Assembly (NCBI GenBank): GCA_002437105.1
Contig: DJOB01000001.1
Span: 1 to 54,439 of the forward strand
Direction of reading: 5' to 3'
Source: Caryophanales bacterium UBA6449
GTDB taxonomy: Bacteria; Bacillota_I; Bacilli_A; RFN20; CAG-288
Length of the DNA: 54,439 bases
Shown here: piece by piece, positions 1 to 8,857 of the stretch
How positions within the stretch are numbered: the first letter of the stretch is position 1
Layout of the letters: every line of letters starts with the position of its first letter
Position numbers and translations under genes: made by a program
Notes under the pieces: model-generated
Seen by the model: the letters and a program-made list of their open reading frames with translations, nothing else
What the model was told of the DNA's origin: nothing
The model's database searches: none

Positions 1-2
1 TC

Positions 3-83
3 ACCAATCGGTTTGCCATGCGAGCTTTGATACTATATATGCAAGAGTTCGCATCCACGGCTAAACTTCCTAGTAGGAAATAA
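3..83 (+). CDS. 3' end of an unknown gene (partial)
   Basis: An open frame enters from the left edge and runs 26 codons to a TAA at 81-83, ten bases before a clear terminator hairpin. The readable tail includes MRALILYMQEF and ends in PSRK. The position just before a terminator is the main reason to take it as coding. I do not recognise the family; too little is present to assign a function. The frame could also be chance. Confidence 0.35.
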   Translation, partial: TNRFAMRALILYMQEFASTAKLPSRK

Positions 84-92
84 GCCATATAG

Positions 93-123
93 GCCTCGAT
101 AAAAGATATCGGGGTCTTTTTTA
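93..123 (+). terminator. Rho-independent terminator
   Basis: An 8-bp stem CCTCGATA / TATCGGGG (one G-U pair) with an AAAGA-type loop is followed by a T-rich run (TCTTTTTT). It closes the gene that enters from the left edge. Confidence 0.7.
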
Positions 124-182
124 GTACATAAATCTTTTATAAGCTTGAAAAATATGTAAGTTAGTTACTTTTAAGTCGCATA

Positions 183-211
183 TTGTCGTTCATGAAGGCC
201 ATTGATATAAT
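183..211 (+). promoter_or_regulatory. Promoter that may give a leaderless mRNA
   Basis: A -35 box TTGTCG (183-188) and a perfect -10 box TATAAT (206-211) are separated by 17 bases. A start seven bases past the -10 falls on the ATG at 218. No Shine-Dalgarno sequence lies before that ATG, so the transcript may begin at its own start codon. Confidence 0.5.
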
Positions 212-217
212 TTTTCC

Positions 218-1762
218 ATGAATTGGTTTAATTACTACGGACTTGCCATAATGGCAGTCATCATGATTCCTAATATAATTTATGCAGTAAAGCACAAAGA
301 TCAAGGGACCTTTTACAATAACAGGACAGCTATTATTTTTGAGCAAATCGGCAGGTATGCCAGTTTTGCCCTGATGATATTCAATATTCCATACACATAT
401 ATCGGCTTTTGGTTTTCTTTCGGGGAAATATTTTACATAATCCTCAATGCCGTTTTGCTTTTGGGATATTGCATATCTTGGATTGTGCTGTGGAATAAAA
501 ACGGTATCGTAAAATCTCTGTTGCTTTCTATAATACCGTCATTAATTTTTATTGGATCAAGCATACTTATTGCCAGTATTCCTCTATTTGTGTTTGCCGT
601 TGTTTTCGCCGTAACGCATATTCTTATTTCTATAAAGAACGCAAGGGCGGAAAATACGGACGAACCGAAAATAAAAAAGAAAACGATTATTTCGGTTACA
701 TCGTTATTATTGAGTGTAGCTTTGATTTTTGTTGGCACCTGGGGTGGACTGCTTGTTTATCAACAAAGCAATTTCGGCAAGCTTAAAAATATGTCACCAT
801 TGGATATGATTGAAAATTGTTGTTCAGATAAAAACACTAAAATAAGTGCTGCACTCATTGAAAACGGTGAAATTACATACCATATCTATGGTAAAAGCGG
901 CCAAGAAAAAAACATATACGATTATGAAATCGGTTCGATCAGTAAAACTTTTGTCGGGGCATTATGTGCAAAAGCCATAAGTGAAAATAGACTAAATTTG
1001 ACCGACAGTATTGCGAAATATCTCCGTTTGGGAAATGATAAATACTATCCGACAATAGAGCGGCTTTTAACGCATACTTCTGGATACGCTGCTTATTATT
1101 TTGAAAGTTCTATGATCGGCAACAAATTTGCGCATATCACAAATGATTTTTATGGAATAAGCAAAGATAGAATTCTTCACACAGTACAGCAGGTTGTGCT
1201 TGAAAATAAAGATTATCCGTTTGTATATTCTAATTTCGGCATATCGGTTTTAGGGCTTGTTTTGGAGAGCATCTATAGCGATATTTTTACAAACATTATG
1301 GATGACTTTATCCGTAATGACTTACACTTGCCAAATACGCAGGCAGCAAAGCAAAACGGTAATCTCGATAAGTATTGGAAGTGGAAACAAAACGACGGTT
1401 ATATTCCAGCAGGTTCAATTATTTCAAATATTGAAAGTATGGCAACTTATTTGCAGATATATATGAATAATACCATTTCATATTTGCCGATGACTTACTC
1501 CAGAATAAAAGATATAAATGTTAACCGAGCAGACTACGAAGCCATGAATATTCGTATGGACAGTGTAGGTATGACTTGGATGTTGGACAATAAGAACGAT
1601 ATCATTTGGCATAATGGTGCGATTACCGATTTCAACAGCTATATAGGGTTTACTCAAGATAGAAAACGTGGAGTGGTAATTTTAAGCAATTTGAACGCAA
1701 ATGATAAAATTTCAATGACGGTAATCGGGGCAAGACTTTTAACGGAACAGTTTGATTTATAA
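218..1762 (+). CDS. Membrane-anchored beta-lactamase-family serine hydrolase
   Basis: A 514-residue protein. Residues 1-180 are hydrophobic, with several likely membrane spans (about 8-23, 45-95, 100-138, 157-180). Residues 190-514 form a class C beta-lactamase / penicillin-binding-protein-like serine hydrolase domain. The nucleophile motif SISK is at 240-243, the Tyr motif YSN at 337-339, and the third-box motif HNG at 465-467. Such proteins act outside the cell as D-amino-acid peptidases, esterases or related hydrolases; the substrate cannot be read here and true beta-lactamase activity is not implied. The gene is much richer in A/T than the rest of the window and uses A/T-ending codons, which suggests recent transfer. 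It has no ribosome binding site before ATG 218 but has a promoter placed for leaderless transcription. Confidence 0.8.
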   Translation: MNWFNYYGLAIMAVIMIPNIIYAVKHKDQGTFYNNRTAIIFEQIGRYASFALMIFNIPYTYIGFWFSFGEIFYIILNAVLLLGYCISWIVLWNKNGIVKSLLLSIIPSLIFIGSSILIASIPLFVFAVVFAVTHILISIKNARAENTDEPKIKKKTIISVTSLLLSVALIFVGTWGGLLVYQQSNFGKLKNMSPLDMIENCCSDKNTKISAALIENGEITYHIYGKSGQEKNIYDYEIGSISKTFVGALCAKAISENRLNLTDSIAKYLRLGNDKYYPTIERLLTHTSGYAAYYFESSMIGNKFAHITNDFYGISKDRILHTVQQVVLENKDYPFVYSNFGISVLGLVLESIYSDIFTNIMDDFIRNDLHLPNTQAAKQNGNLDKYWKWKQNDGYIPAGSIISNIESMATYLQIYMNNTISYLPMTYSRIKDINVNRADYEAMNIRMDSVGMTWMLDNKNDIIWHNGAITDFNSYIGFTQDRKRGVVILSNLNANDKISMTVIGARLLTEQFDL

Positions 1763-1865
1763 AATTCGATTTACGTTACTAACACTCCGCCAATAATCCT
1801 TCTGAAATCTAGTATGTGTATTTTTGTAGATTAAACTCAGATTAAAAATAGCTCAAACCTTTTCC

Positions 1866-2233
1866 CTTGGCGTCCATGATTCTTTCATATTACTAGGCGG
1901 GCTTACGAGCATAATTGTTGAAATACCATGGAATCTAACGTTACTTGCCAATGCTGGCAAGCCTCTTGATATCAGCAAGGAATTGCAAATATTAAGACTA
2001 AATTTCATAAAGCCATAGGTAATCTTCCCTTAGAAAATGAGTCAAATATCGATAACGAGAAGAAAGATGATGATTTTAATAATCCGCTTTGAGCTCCTAA
2101 CGATGTGATGATTACCGATCTAGGAGATGAATATAAGTCAAATAAGGTCGATTCTAACGAAGGTAACAGCCCATTAAGAAAGGCTTTTCAGGTCTATGCC
2201 GTTAATCAGGATAATAAAAAAGGATTAAATTAG
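1866..2233 (+). pseudogene. Decayed gene of unknown family
   Basis: Two adjoining readable frames look like remains of one gene. Frame one (1866-2015) encodes a stretch containing SFILLGGLTSIIVEIPWN and NAGKPLDISKELQILR before a stop. Frame two (2009-2233), shifted by one reading frame, encodes ESNIDNEKKDDDFNNPL, then an in-frame TGA at 2090-2092, then MITDLGDEYKSNK and so on to TAG at 2231. The protein-like composition across a frameshift and a stop points to decay of a gene brought in with the AT-rich island. I do not recognise the family. A chance origin is possible. Confidence 0.4.
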
Positions 2234-2293
2234 GAAACTGGCGAGCATTATTTAAAATTTGTTTACCCTTTTATTTTATAAAAGAAGCCAAAA

Positions 2294-2330
2294 TAAAAAG
2301 GTCAACCGCGTTCAGCTGTTGACCCTTTTA
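2294..2330 (-). terminator. Terminator of the five-lipoprotein operon
   Basis: Read on the minus strand, GGGTCAACAGC, a short loop and GGTTGACC form a stem followed by TTTTTATTTT. It lies 15 bases past the stop of the last lipoprotein gene. The plus strand also ends in a short T run, so it may work in both directions. Confidence 0.75.
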
Positions 2331-2344
2331 ATCGAAATCATCCT

Positions 2345-5155
2345 CTACTTAAGAGATATTTTGAATAAACTTGGTATCTCACCTGAGATGAGTTTGATCT
2401 GTAGATTATCATTGCTGACCTCGATCGATGCTAATTTAAGATTCTCATTGGTCGTATCGACCTCACTCAGAGTAAATTGATGAGACTTAGGGTCGTAACT
2501 ATACTTGAAATCGATGGTGATCACCGACTTATCGCTCCGCCTCTCCACAACTATCTTTCCCGTATTCTTCGTAAAATTGACGCTGATATCCGCCATTCCC
2601 GGGATGGTGAAAGAACTGATAAAGCCTTCCGTCTTAAATGACTTTCCATCCAAGTATTCAGGGAGTTTGCTATAGTCGATATCGTCAGAACTAGAAGACT
2701 CGACCAAGGAGAATTTCACTGCGACAAATTTACCATCATCAGTATATTGACCATCATCAGCCCGATAGAGGTAGGTTAAGAATAGCGTGATCGATGAAAG
2801 GTTCTCGTCGAACAGGATATCGCCCGCCTTGATCTTGCCAAACGTAAAGTCGGAATTTTGGCTCAATTCTATATCGGTCTTTCCATCGCCGATAGATATG
2901 CTTCCATCGGAGACTTTATATGGGACCTTTTTAATAGAATTAGTGGCGGAAGGATTGGTACCATAGAGCTTATAGTTCAGGGTTAAATTACCATCATCAC
3001 CAAAAGTCAGATCGTAGGAAGCATTGTTGGGGTCACCATTCCTATATGTCTTACCCTTTAATCCCGCAGCGATTTCCGCAGCGGAGAGATTCTCCTTAAC
3101 GGTTACAGTATAGGTATCTTCAGTGACGATATCAGTACCTACTGCTCTAAATTTAAACCGGTATTCACCAGCCTTCAGTGCCTTAGAGGGTTTGACAAAA
3201 TACATGCTAGAAGCGTACCCCAACGGGTTATCGTCAGGGTAATTGTATATCTCCAAACCATCGATCTTAGCTGTCCCCTGCTCATTCACCACTTCAAATT
3301 GTATCGAGGAATCATCTAGATCCGCATTGAGGTAGATGTAATTGTCAGAGACCTTTCCCTGGAAGGCATCACCAAAACTATTGCCCGCATTGACCGCCGG
3401 TCCACTCGCCGTGATGGATTTGATCGACGGCTTATAGAATTCGATGATAATCGTCTTGCTGATATGGTTTTTATTGGTAGTAAAAGTCAGCTGAGCCTTA
3501 GAAGGAACCATAGTGTGAACTCCATCCACCACCCCGTCGTTAGCGGAGAACACATAGGTGCCAACGTCGGTGACAGCTGGCACTTTCAGCCCCGCCGGTT
3601 TGGTATCATTAGAATCGAGCGGCAGAGCTTTGGATGTCACGCTGATCTTATCGATCCTAGCATCGCCACTGACACCCTCCACCTCGAGCGGAAGAGATTT
3701 ATTGTAGGGAAGTCGGAAGGTGGTAATCCCCTTCTCATCGGTGGTCTTAGTTTCCGCACCATACTTGGATAGGTTGGAATAATCCCATTTACCATTATCA
3801 TCCTTGCTACCCGACAGATCGACTAGGTCAAGATTAGAGGCAGCGGTGAAATAGTATCCATCGAAAGACAGATAGCCTTCATCTGAAGGACTCTCCTCTT
3901 TCTTGTCCCCATATTCCGTAGTTAATGATTCCTTATAGGAGTTAGAACCATTAGTCTCTTCAAAAACATATCTGGTAATCTTCTCGCCCGCGAAATCCAC
4001 GGTTAACGAAGCGTGGTATGTCGAATATGACGAACTCACCTTCACTTGACTATCGCCCGACTCCACTTGGATATTCGCATAGAGATTCGCATCTCCAAAG
4101 TTCAAGAAGCCATCCGCGAGGAAGAGGGAAGAATCAAAGTAGTTTAGGATGATGCTTCCCAAAGAATAGGTAGCCACACTATCGTTGATCATAAACATGC
4201 TAGCTGCCTTCGTCTCATAGTCGGAAATATCATCCAGACCACTCAGGGATGTATTAGCGTAGATGTTGTTTATTGAATTCTTTTCATCCTTATTGTAGGA
4301 GAAGAGGTAGAAGATCTCATCGCGTATTCCCGAATAGAGATAAGTGGATTGACCTCCGGAAGCGATCGACAGGTAAGTCCCGTTCTTATAGAGGTTAAAG
4401 CTCGCGAGAGATTCCGTCGATTCATTGTCAACTTTAACTTCCCTGTTGATAGCAGCCTTGATCAGCGAAGAAGACTCGCTCGCCTGCGAATTCTCGATCC
4501 GGGTCCGGAGCGCCTCCATGCTATCTTTATTCGAATCCTTCACATTGAAGTAAACCACGAGGGTCTTCGTATTGCCATTAGCGGTGACCTTTATGATCAA
4601 GCTGGCTGAGGAGACGGTTCCATGAGGGGTTAAGGTCGCTTGAGAGGAGGAATCCTTAACTAGATCGACCATGCCGGATTCATCATTATTATCAAAGGCT
4701 AGCGAGAAGGATGTTTCGGCACTGCTATCGACCCCGCTCAGGGTTACTGTGACCGCTTTGCCGTAAAGGAGGGTATAGACTCCTGAATCATCCTTCGTTA
4801 TCCCCTCACCATCCAGCTCCACGCTGACCTGGTCGACATTCGCGTTGACCGAGATCTCATATTCAGCCCGGAGACTCGAATCCTTTTGGGCGACCGCGAT
4901 GATCTTGGTCTTCCCGGTATTGACGCCAGTAACCATACCCGTTTGATCCACCCGAGCAATCTTCTCGTCCTGCGTGGACCAGCTGACTTCCATATTGGCC
5001 TGCAGCTTAATCGTCATTCCGACATCGACAAACTTGGGGCCGCTGATCGTGAGAGTCGTCACTTCGGAAGTGCTGCTGTCACTAGGGGTGGAACAGCTGG
5101 CCACCAGCGGAGAAGCCAGCAGCAGAATCGACAGCAATAGTGACTTAGTTTTCAT
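2345..5155 (-). CDS. Large surface lipoprotein with a bacterial Ig-like (BIG2) domain
   Basis: A 936-residue exported lipoprotein. A signal peptide ends in the lipobox LVAS-C21 and is followed by a Ser/Thr-rich linker. Residues about 33-105 look like a BIG2 Ig-like fold (VSWSTQDEKIARVD, then GMVTGVNTGKTKI). The middle has a module also hinted at in the two upstream lipoproteins. The C-terminal 250 residues hold two beta-rich modules, each starting with a G-K-x-(Y/F) pattern (GLKGKTYRNG and YLDGKSFKTEG). It is the last gene of a five-gene operon, 24 bases after the previous stop, with GGAGG 8 bases before the ATG. It probably sits on the outer face of the membrane as an adhesin or binding scaffold. 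No enzymatic motif is visible and its exact role is unknown. Confidence 0.8.
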   Translation of the reverse strand: MKTKSLLLSILLLASPLVASCSTPSDSSTSEVTTLTISGPKFVDVGMTIKLQANMEVSWSTQDEKIARVDQTGMVTGVNTGKTKIIAVAQKDSSLRAEYEISVNANVDQVSVELDGEGITKDDSGVYTLLYGKAVTVTLSGVDSSAETSFSLAFDNNDESGMVDLVKDSSSQATLTPHGTVSSASLIIKVTANGNTKTLVVYFNVKDSNKDSMEALRTRIENSQASESSSLIKAAINREVKVDNESTESLASFNLYKNGTYLSIASGGQSTYLYSGIRDEIFYLFSYNKDEKNSINNIYANTSLSGLDDISDYETKAASMFMINDSVATYSLGSIILNYFDSSLFLADGFLNFGDANLYANIQVESGDSQVKVSSSYSTYHASLTVDFAGEKITRYVFEETNGSNSYKESLTTEYGDKKEESPSDEGYLSFDGYYFTAASNLDLVDLSGSKDDNGKWDYSNLSKYGAETKTTDEKGITTFRLPYNKSLPLEVEGVSGDARIDKISVTSKALPLDSNDTKPAGLKVPAVTDVGTYVFSANDGVVDGVHTMVPSKAQLTFTTNKNHISKTIIIEFYKPSIKSITASGPAVNAGNSFGDAFQGKVSDNYIYLNADLDDSSIQFEVVNEQGTAKIDGLEIYNYPDDNPLGYASSMYFVKPSKALKAGEYRFKFRAVGTDIVTEDTYTVTVKENLSAAEIAAGLKGKTYRNGDPNNASYDLTFGDDGNLTLNYKLYGTNPSATNSIKKVPYKVSDGSISIGDGKTDIELSQNSDFTFGKIKAGDILFDENLSSITLFLTYLYRADDGQYTDDGKFVAVKFSLVESSSSDDIDYSKLPEYLDGKSFKTEGFISSFTIPGMADISVNFTKNTGKIVVERRSDKSVITIDFKYSYDPKSHQFTLSEVDTTNENLKLASIEVSNDNLQIKLISGEIPSLFKISLK

Positions 5156-5179
5156 TAGAAATACCTCCGATTTATGAGA

Positions 5180-7165
5180 TCAATCGTTCTGCGCGATCCA
5201 GGCAGCGATCTTCTGCTCTAGCAGTTCATTCTTAGTCGTTCCAATATCATAGTAGGTTAATGGCGTATAACCATTGACCGAAGCATCGCTCGCCGAGCTC
5301 CCAAAGCTCAAGATCGATAGTTTGTTGAGATCCTCATCGACCGAGACCCCCAAGCCCTGGGGAACCAGCGTCGAGGTGGAACCATATAAGTAATTGAAGA
5401 CCTTGACCGCAATCAGATTGGGTTGGGCAGTAACTAACCAGGTATCCTCGCCGTATAGCGTTCCCGCCTGATACTGATCGTAGTTGTAAAGATCAGCCGA
5501 AAGAGTGGAAACGTAAGGGGCAAAATTGATGTCATTATAGGTGGAACCTACGCCGGGCAAGGTCGTGCCTTCCTCCTTAGCATAGTCCTTATCCTTATTG
5601 ACCTTCAGAGTCAGATCGTTGAGGTTGGGAGAATTATCCGAATTCACACCGTAGCTGACCGAGAAGGAATAGATCTTGTCGCCATCCTTTAAGAAACCAG
5701 TGTTGGTTCCCTTATATTCCGGAGAATAGGGTTCCTGATAGAAGTAGGAAGAGGTGAAATAGCTCTTGGCCATTCCCACATCCGTCATCGTGTCCTGGGA
5801 GTAATTATTCTGCTTGAACTTATCCAGCATGCGGATCAGCTCATCCTTGCTCTGGGTCGAGGCCTTCTTGCCTAGGGACAGATAGTCAGAAATAACCTGG
5901 ACCTTAGTCGTGCCAGGATTGGAGAAACTCGCCGACAGAGTGCCGTACTGCTTCATCGTCTTCTTGTTGTACAGATTCATCGTCGCCTTGAATCTGGTCG
6001 CATCAGAGCCGTCGATTTCAATCCGTACGTAGTCGCTATTCAATTCGTCACTCAGCGTCAGATGCATGATGTTAGCAAAGGAATACATGAACTGTGAATC
6101 AGTGATGTAATAAGAGCCATCATCATCCTTGTATCCAGTTAGGAAAGTAAAGTCGAACATGTTCCAACTTGCACGATAGTCACCAAAAACGCTAGTATAG
6201 AAATTCGATTCATCCACTTGCGGAGTACGATTTAGAACGAGTTTCTCCCTCCCGTCCGCATCCTTTTGAACCGAGAAGAGGCTCATCGCGTTGCTTATGG
6301 TTAAAGCGCCATACTTCTCCCCGCTCGTCTCATCAAGATAGCCGTCGGTCACCGCATACTCGGTAGTCTTAAAGGGCGAAGCATAGGTCTGCTCTGTGCC
6401 ATCGATGACGACCGTGTAGTTATCGTTGCAATTGAAATAGTAGTTCATCGTCTTGAAGAAGGGAGAGTCGAAAGTATCCTTGGCTCCTTTGCCTGCGTCC
6501 AAGTAAGCCTTGACTTCCGGGATCTCCGTGGTGCCGATGTTATAGACGCTAACATCCGCGGTGGAAGTCAAAATATTATTGGGATCCGCATCGTAATACA
6601 TCAGGTCAGAATGCATGACGAGAGTATCGTTCACGACCTTGTAGATTAATTTTTCCGGATAGTAGGCACTCAGGGAAGACCACCTTAAAAACACCTCGTC
6701 CAGCACATCGTTGTTGGTCTTGTCCTGAGACTCGAAGTCGTAATTTATATAGCCATCCGCACCCGCTTGCGAGGGGATCAGACTAGCATCCAGGTCCTGC
6801 ACGCCGTGTACGTAGTCATAGACCTCATCGTATCTAGTTCCCGTATTAGAATTGAGCACCGGTGAAGATGAGACCACCTGATCATTCTTCAAGGTGTACT
6901 TAAAGATCGCATCATCTCCCTGGGCGACGCCTACCGCGGTGTCCCCATCACCCTCCTGGAAGGCATAGGAGGTGAAGTAGTACCTCTGATTGGTCTGTTT
7001 CCCGCTGTAGTCGGTCATGACGACATCCATGGTGAAGTTATTCTTCTTCAGTTCCTCAAAGACCTTTTGGACAGCGGTTAGCTGGGTCTCGCCGCCCGCC
7101 TGGCTGCAGCCAGCTAGGCCGAGTAAAGTGATTAAAGCGATTGGAAATACTCTTTTGGTTCGCAT
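5180..7165 (-). CDS. Surface lipoprotein with duplicated module, unknown function
   Basis: A 661-residue lipoprotein. The ATG at 7165 is chosen because AGAGGGGG lies about 10 bases before it and the protein then begins MRTKRVF with the lipobox LAG-C20; a longer frame exists but adds residues before the signal peptide. The start overlaps the stop of the upstream gene (TGATG). Two similar segments are visible, one starting near residue 35 (KKNNFTMDV ... YYFTSYAFQ) and one near residue 445 (KQNNYSQDT ... SYFTSSYFYQ), so the protein is an internal duplication. The same module pattern occurs in the gene just upstream. It has no recognisable catalytic motif. It may be a substrate-binding or structural partner of the co-transcribed metalloproteases; this is inference. 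Confidence 0.75.
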   Translation of the reverse strand: MRTKRVFPIALITLLGLAGCSQAGGETQLTAVQKVFEELKKNNFTMDVVMTDYSGKQTNQRYYFTSYAFQEGDGDTAVGVAQGDDAIFKYTLKNDQVVSSSPVLNSNTGTRYDEVYDYVHGVQDLDASLIPSQAGADGYINYDFESQDKTNNDVLDEVFLRWSSLSAYYPEKLIYKVVNDTLVMHSDLMYYDADPNNILTSTADVSVYNIGTTEIPEVKAYLDAGKGAKDTFDSPFFKTMNYYFNCNDNYTVVIDGTEQTYASPFKTTEYAVTDGYLDETSGEKYGALTISNAMSLFSVQKDADGREKLVLNRTPQVDESNFYTSVFGDYRASWNMFDFTFLTGYKDDDGSYYITDSQFMYSFANIMHLTLSDELNSDYVRIEIDGSDATRFKATMNLYNKKTMKQYGTLSASFSNPGTTKVQVISDYLSLGKKASTQSKDELIRMLDKFKQNNYSQDTMTDVGMAKSYFTSSYFYQEPYSPEYKGTNTGFLKDGDKIYSFSVSYGVNSDNSPNLNDLTLKVNKDKDYAKEEGTTLPGVGSTYNDINFAPYVSTLSADLYNYDQYQAGTLYGEDTWLVTAQPNLIAVKVFNYLYGSTSTLVPQGLGVSVDEDLNKLSILSFGSSASDASVNGYTPLTYYDIGTTKNELLEQKIAAWIAQND

Positions 7166-8856
7166 CAGAAATTTACCCCCTCTTGAGTTAGCCAATCTTC
7201 CACTCGGCTGAAGCTCCCCTGGCCGATGTTGTCCAACCGATAGAAGATATCCTGCTTCCTATAGCCATCACCGGCATCAGCATTCACCAGAAGACCGATA
7301 TCCGCGCTCTCGATCGTCTCTCCGTTCTTATATAGCTTTAGATAGGACGAGACGATATTGCTGACCCAGGTTCCAGTAGACTGGAAGCCGTAGGCAAAGA
7401 GTCCATTTCCCAAGGTGCTCAAAACGGAAGAATCGGTGGAAACATATCTATCCTTGACCCCATCTCGATCCTTCTCAAAATAGTTCTTGCCAAAGATCGA
7501 AAGACCGGAAGATTTCAGATAATAGGAAGCGGACTCAGAATAACCTCCCAACCCAAAATCACCAGCGGAGGTATACCAGTCGGAATAGACTTCCCAGGCG
7601 TAGGAGGTTCCCCCATCCTGAGCGGTCCAGCGATAGATCTTCTTGACCCCGCTCTCGTCCTTAGCGATATACAGCTTATCCTTGTCAGGATCGGTCACCG
7701 AAGACAACCCATCCTTCGAGACATCGATATAGGTGGTACTGGAATTCTCCAGCGGTCCCACGAGATTGACGAAATAGAACTTCCCGTCCTGCTCCCTATA
7801 TTCATAACAGGCATCGTAGCGCAGCTGCGAAGTGGTATGTGCGGACGTATTGACGGATCCATCCTGATTGAAACTATATAACTCGATCGAAGTACCATAG
7901 GGAACGAAGACGTAGCCAAAATTATGGTAGCTGGAGTAATTCTCCTTATATTTGACGAAGAAGTAATTCTGATTCACATAGATGTCAGAAGTACCTTCGT
8001 TGATGCTGCCGGTCGTCGCTACGTACTGCACCCCGTGCAACTGGTAGTTATTATCATTGGTGCGATCGAGGAAATCCTTGACATCAGGATAGTACTCGAC
8101 TCCCTTCATCGTGCCATCCTTCACTTCCTTCTCCGCCTTATCGAGAAAGAAGGTATCCTCCTGATTCGGACTAAAGGTAGCAGTGATATCTCCATATTCT
8201 CCTAGATCCAGAGTCACCTTAAACTGCAGGGTGTCGGGGATGATCTCGATATAGGTGGCAGTCATATAGTTAGTGATGCTGCTTCCATAGGTGGACATAT
8301 ACTGAAACACCGAGGTGACCGAGCCATCCTTGATCAGATATCGATTGCTGGACACCTTCGAGACATCCATCTTATCGATCACATCTTCCGTCAGGAGATT
8401 GATATGGGCGATATTCAACGGCCCGTACAGCGTATCGTCGATCCCCGGCTCACCATCTGCGCTGTTGTATTTCGTGTATCTGAACAGCGAGGGGGTCGGA
8501 TTGCCTTCCTTATCCAGGTAGAACTTAAACAGCTTCTGATCCGAGCCCAGCGCGAGACCAAAACTCGCCTCGTCATCATCTTCGAGGTTGTACCAGCAAT
8601 CACGATCGAAATATTGAATGAAGTGCGATTCGCTGCCGGTCACCGAACTCGTGACATCGTAGGTGAACTGCTCGCACTTGATCGCATCCTTTAAAACCTT
8701 CTTTAATCCTTCGATCGATTGAGCAGTGACCTGGTCCTGATCCTGGTTGGCTTCCAGTCCCCCTCCCCAGCTCGACGAATCGGCATCTTGACCGCATCCG
8801 GCGAGGGCCAAGAGAACTATCGATAGCAGGCTAATCTTTCTCATGCTCTTCCGCAT
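7165..8856 (-). CDS. Surface lipoprotein, paralogue of the next gene
   Basis: A 563-residue lipoprotein with signal peptide and lipobox LALAG-C21. GAGGAGGTG lies 8 bases before ATG 8856, one base past the stop of the upstream M6-like gene. The N-terminal region follows the same pattern as the downstream lipoprotein: a helix, then (Q/N)FT(Y/M)DV, an aromatic strand, an acidic turn and LFKFYLD/IFKYTLK. A second copy begins near residue 258 (RTNDNNYQLHG ... NYFFVKYKENY). The two genes are therefore old tandem paralogues, each with two modules. No function is recognisable. Being between two proteases and a BIG2 lipoprotein, it is likely part of one surface assembly; this is inference. Confidence 0.75.
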   Translation of the reverse strand: MRKSMRKISLLSIVLLALAGCGQDADSSSWGGGLEANQDQDQVTAQSIEGLKKVLKDAIKCEQFTYDVTSSVTGSESHFIQYFDRDCWYNLEDDDEASFGLALGSDQKLFKFYLDKEGNPTPSLFRYTKYNSADGEPGIDDTLYGPLNIAHINLLTEDVIDKMDVSKVSSNRYLIKDGSVTSVFQYMSTYGSSITNYMTATYIEIIPDTLQFKVTLDLGEYGDITATFSPNQEDTFFLDKAEKEVKDGTMKGVEYYPDVKDFLDRTNDNNYQLHGVQYVATTGSINEGTSDIYVNQNYFFVKYKENYSSYHNFGYVFVPYGTSIELYSFNQDGSVNTSAHTTSQLRYDACYEYREQDGKFYFVNLVGPLENSSTTYIDVSKDGLSSVTDPDKDKLYIAKDESGVKKIYRWTAQDGGTSYAWEVYSDWYTSAGDFGLGGYSESASYYLKSSGLSIFGKNYFEKDRDGVKDRYVSTDSSVLSTLGNGLFAYGFQSTGTWVSNIVSSYLKLYKNGETIESADIGLLVNADAGDGYRKQDIFYRLDNIGQGSFSRVEDWLTQEGVNF

Positions 8857-8857
8857 A

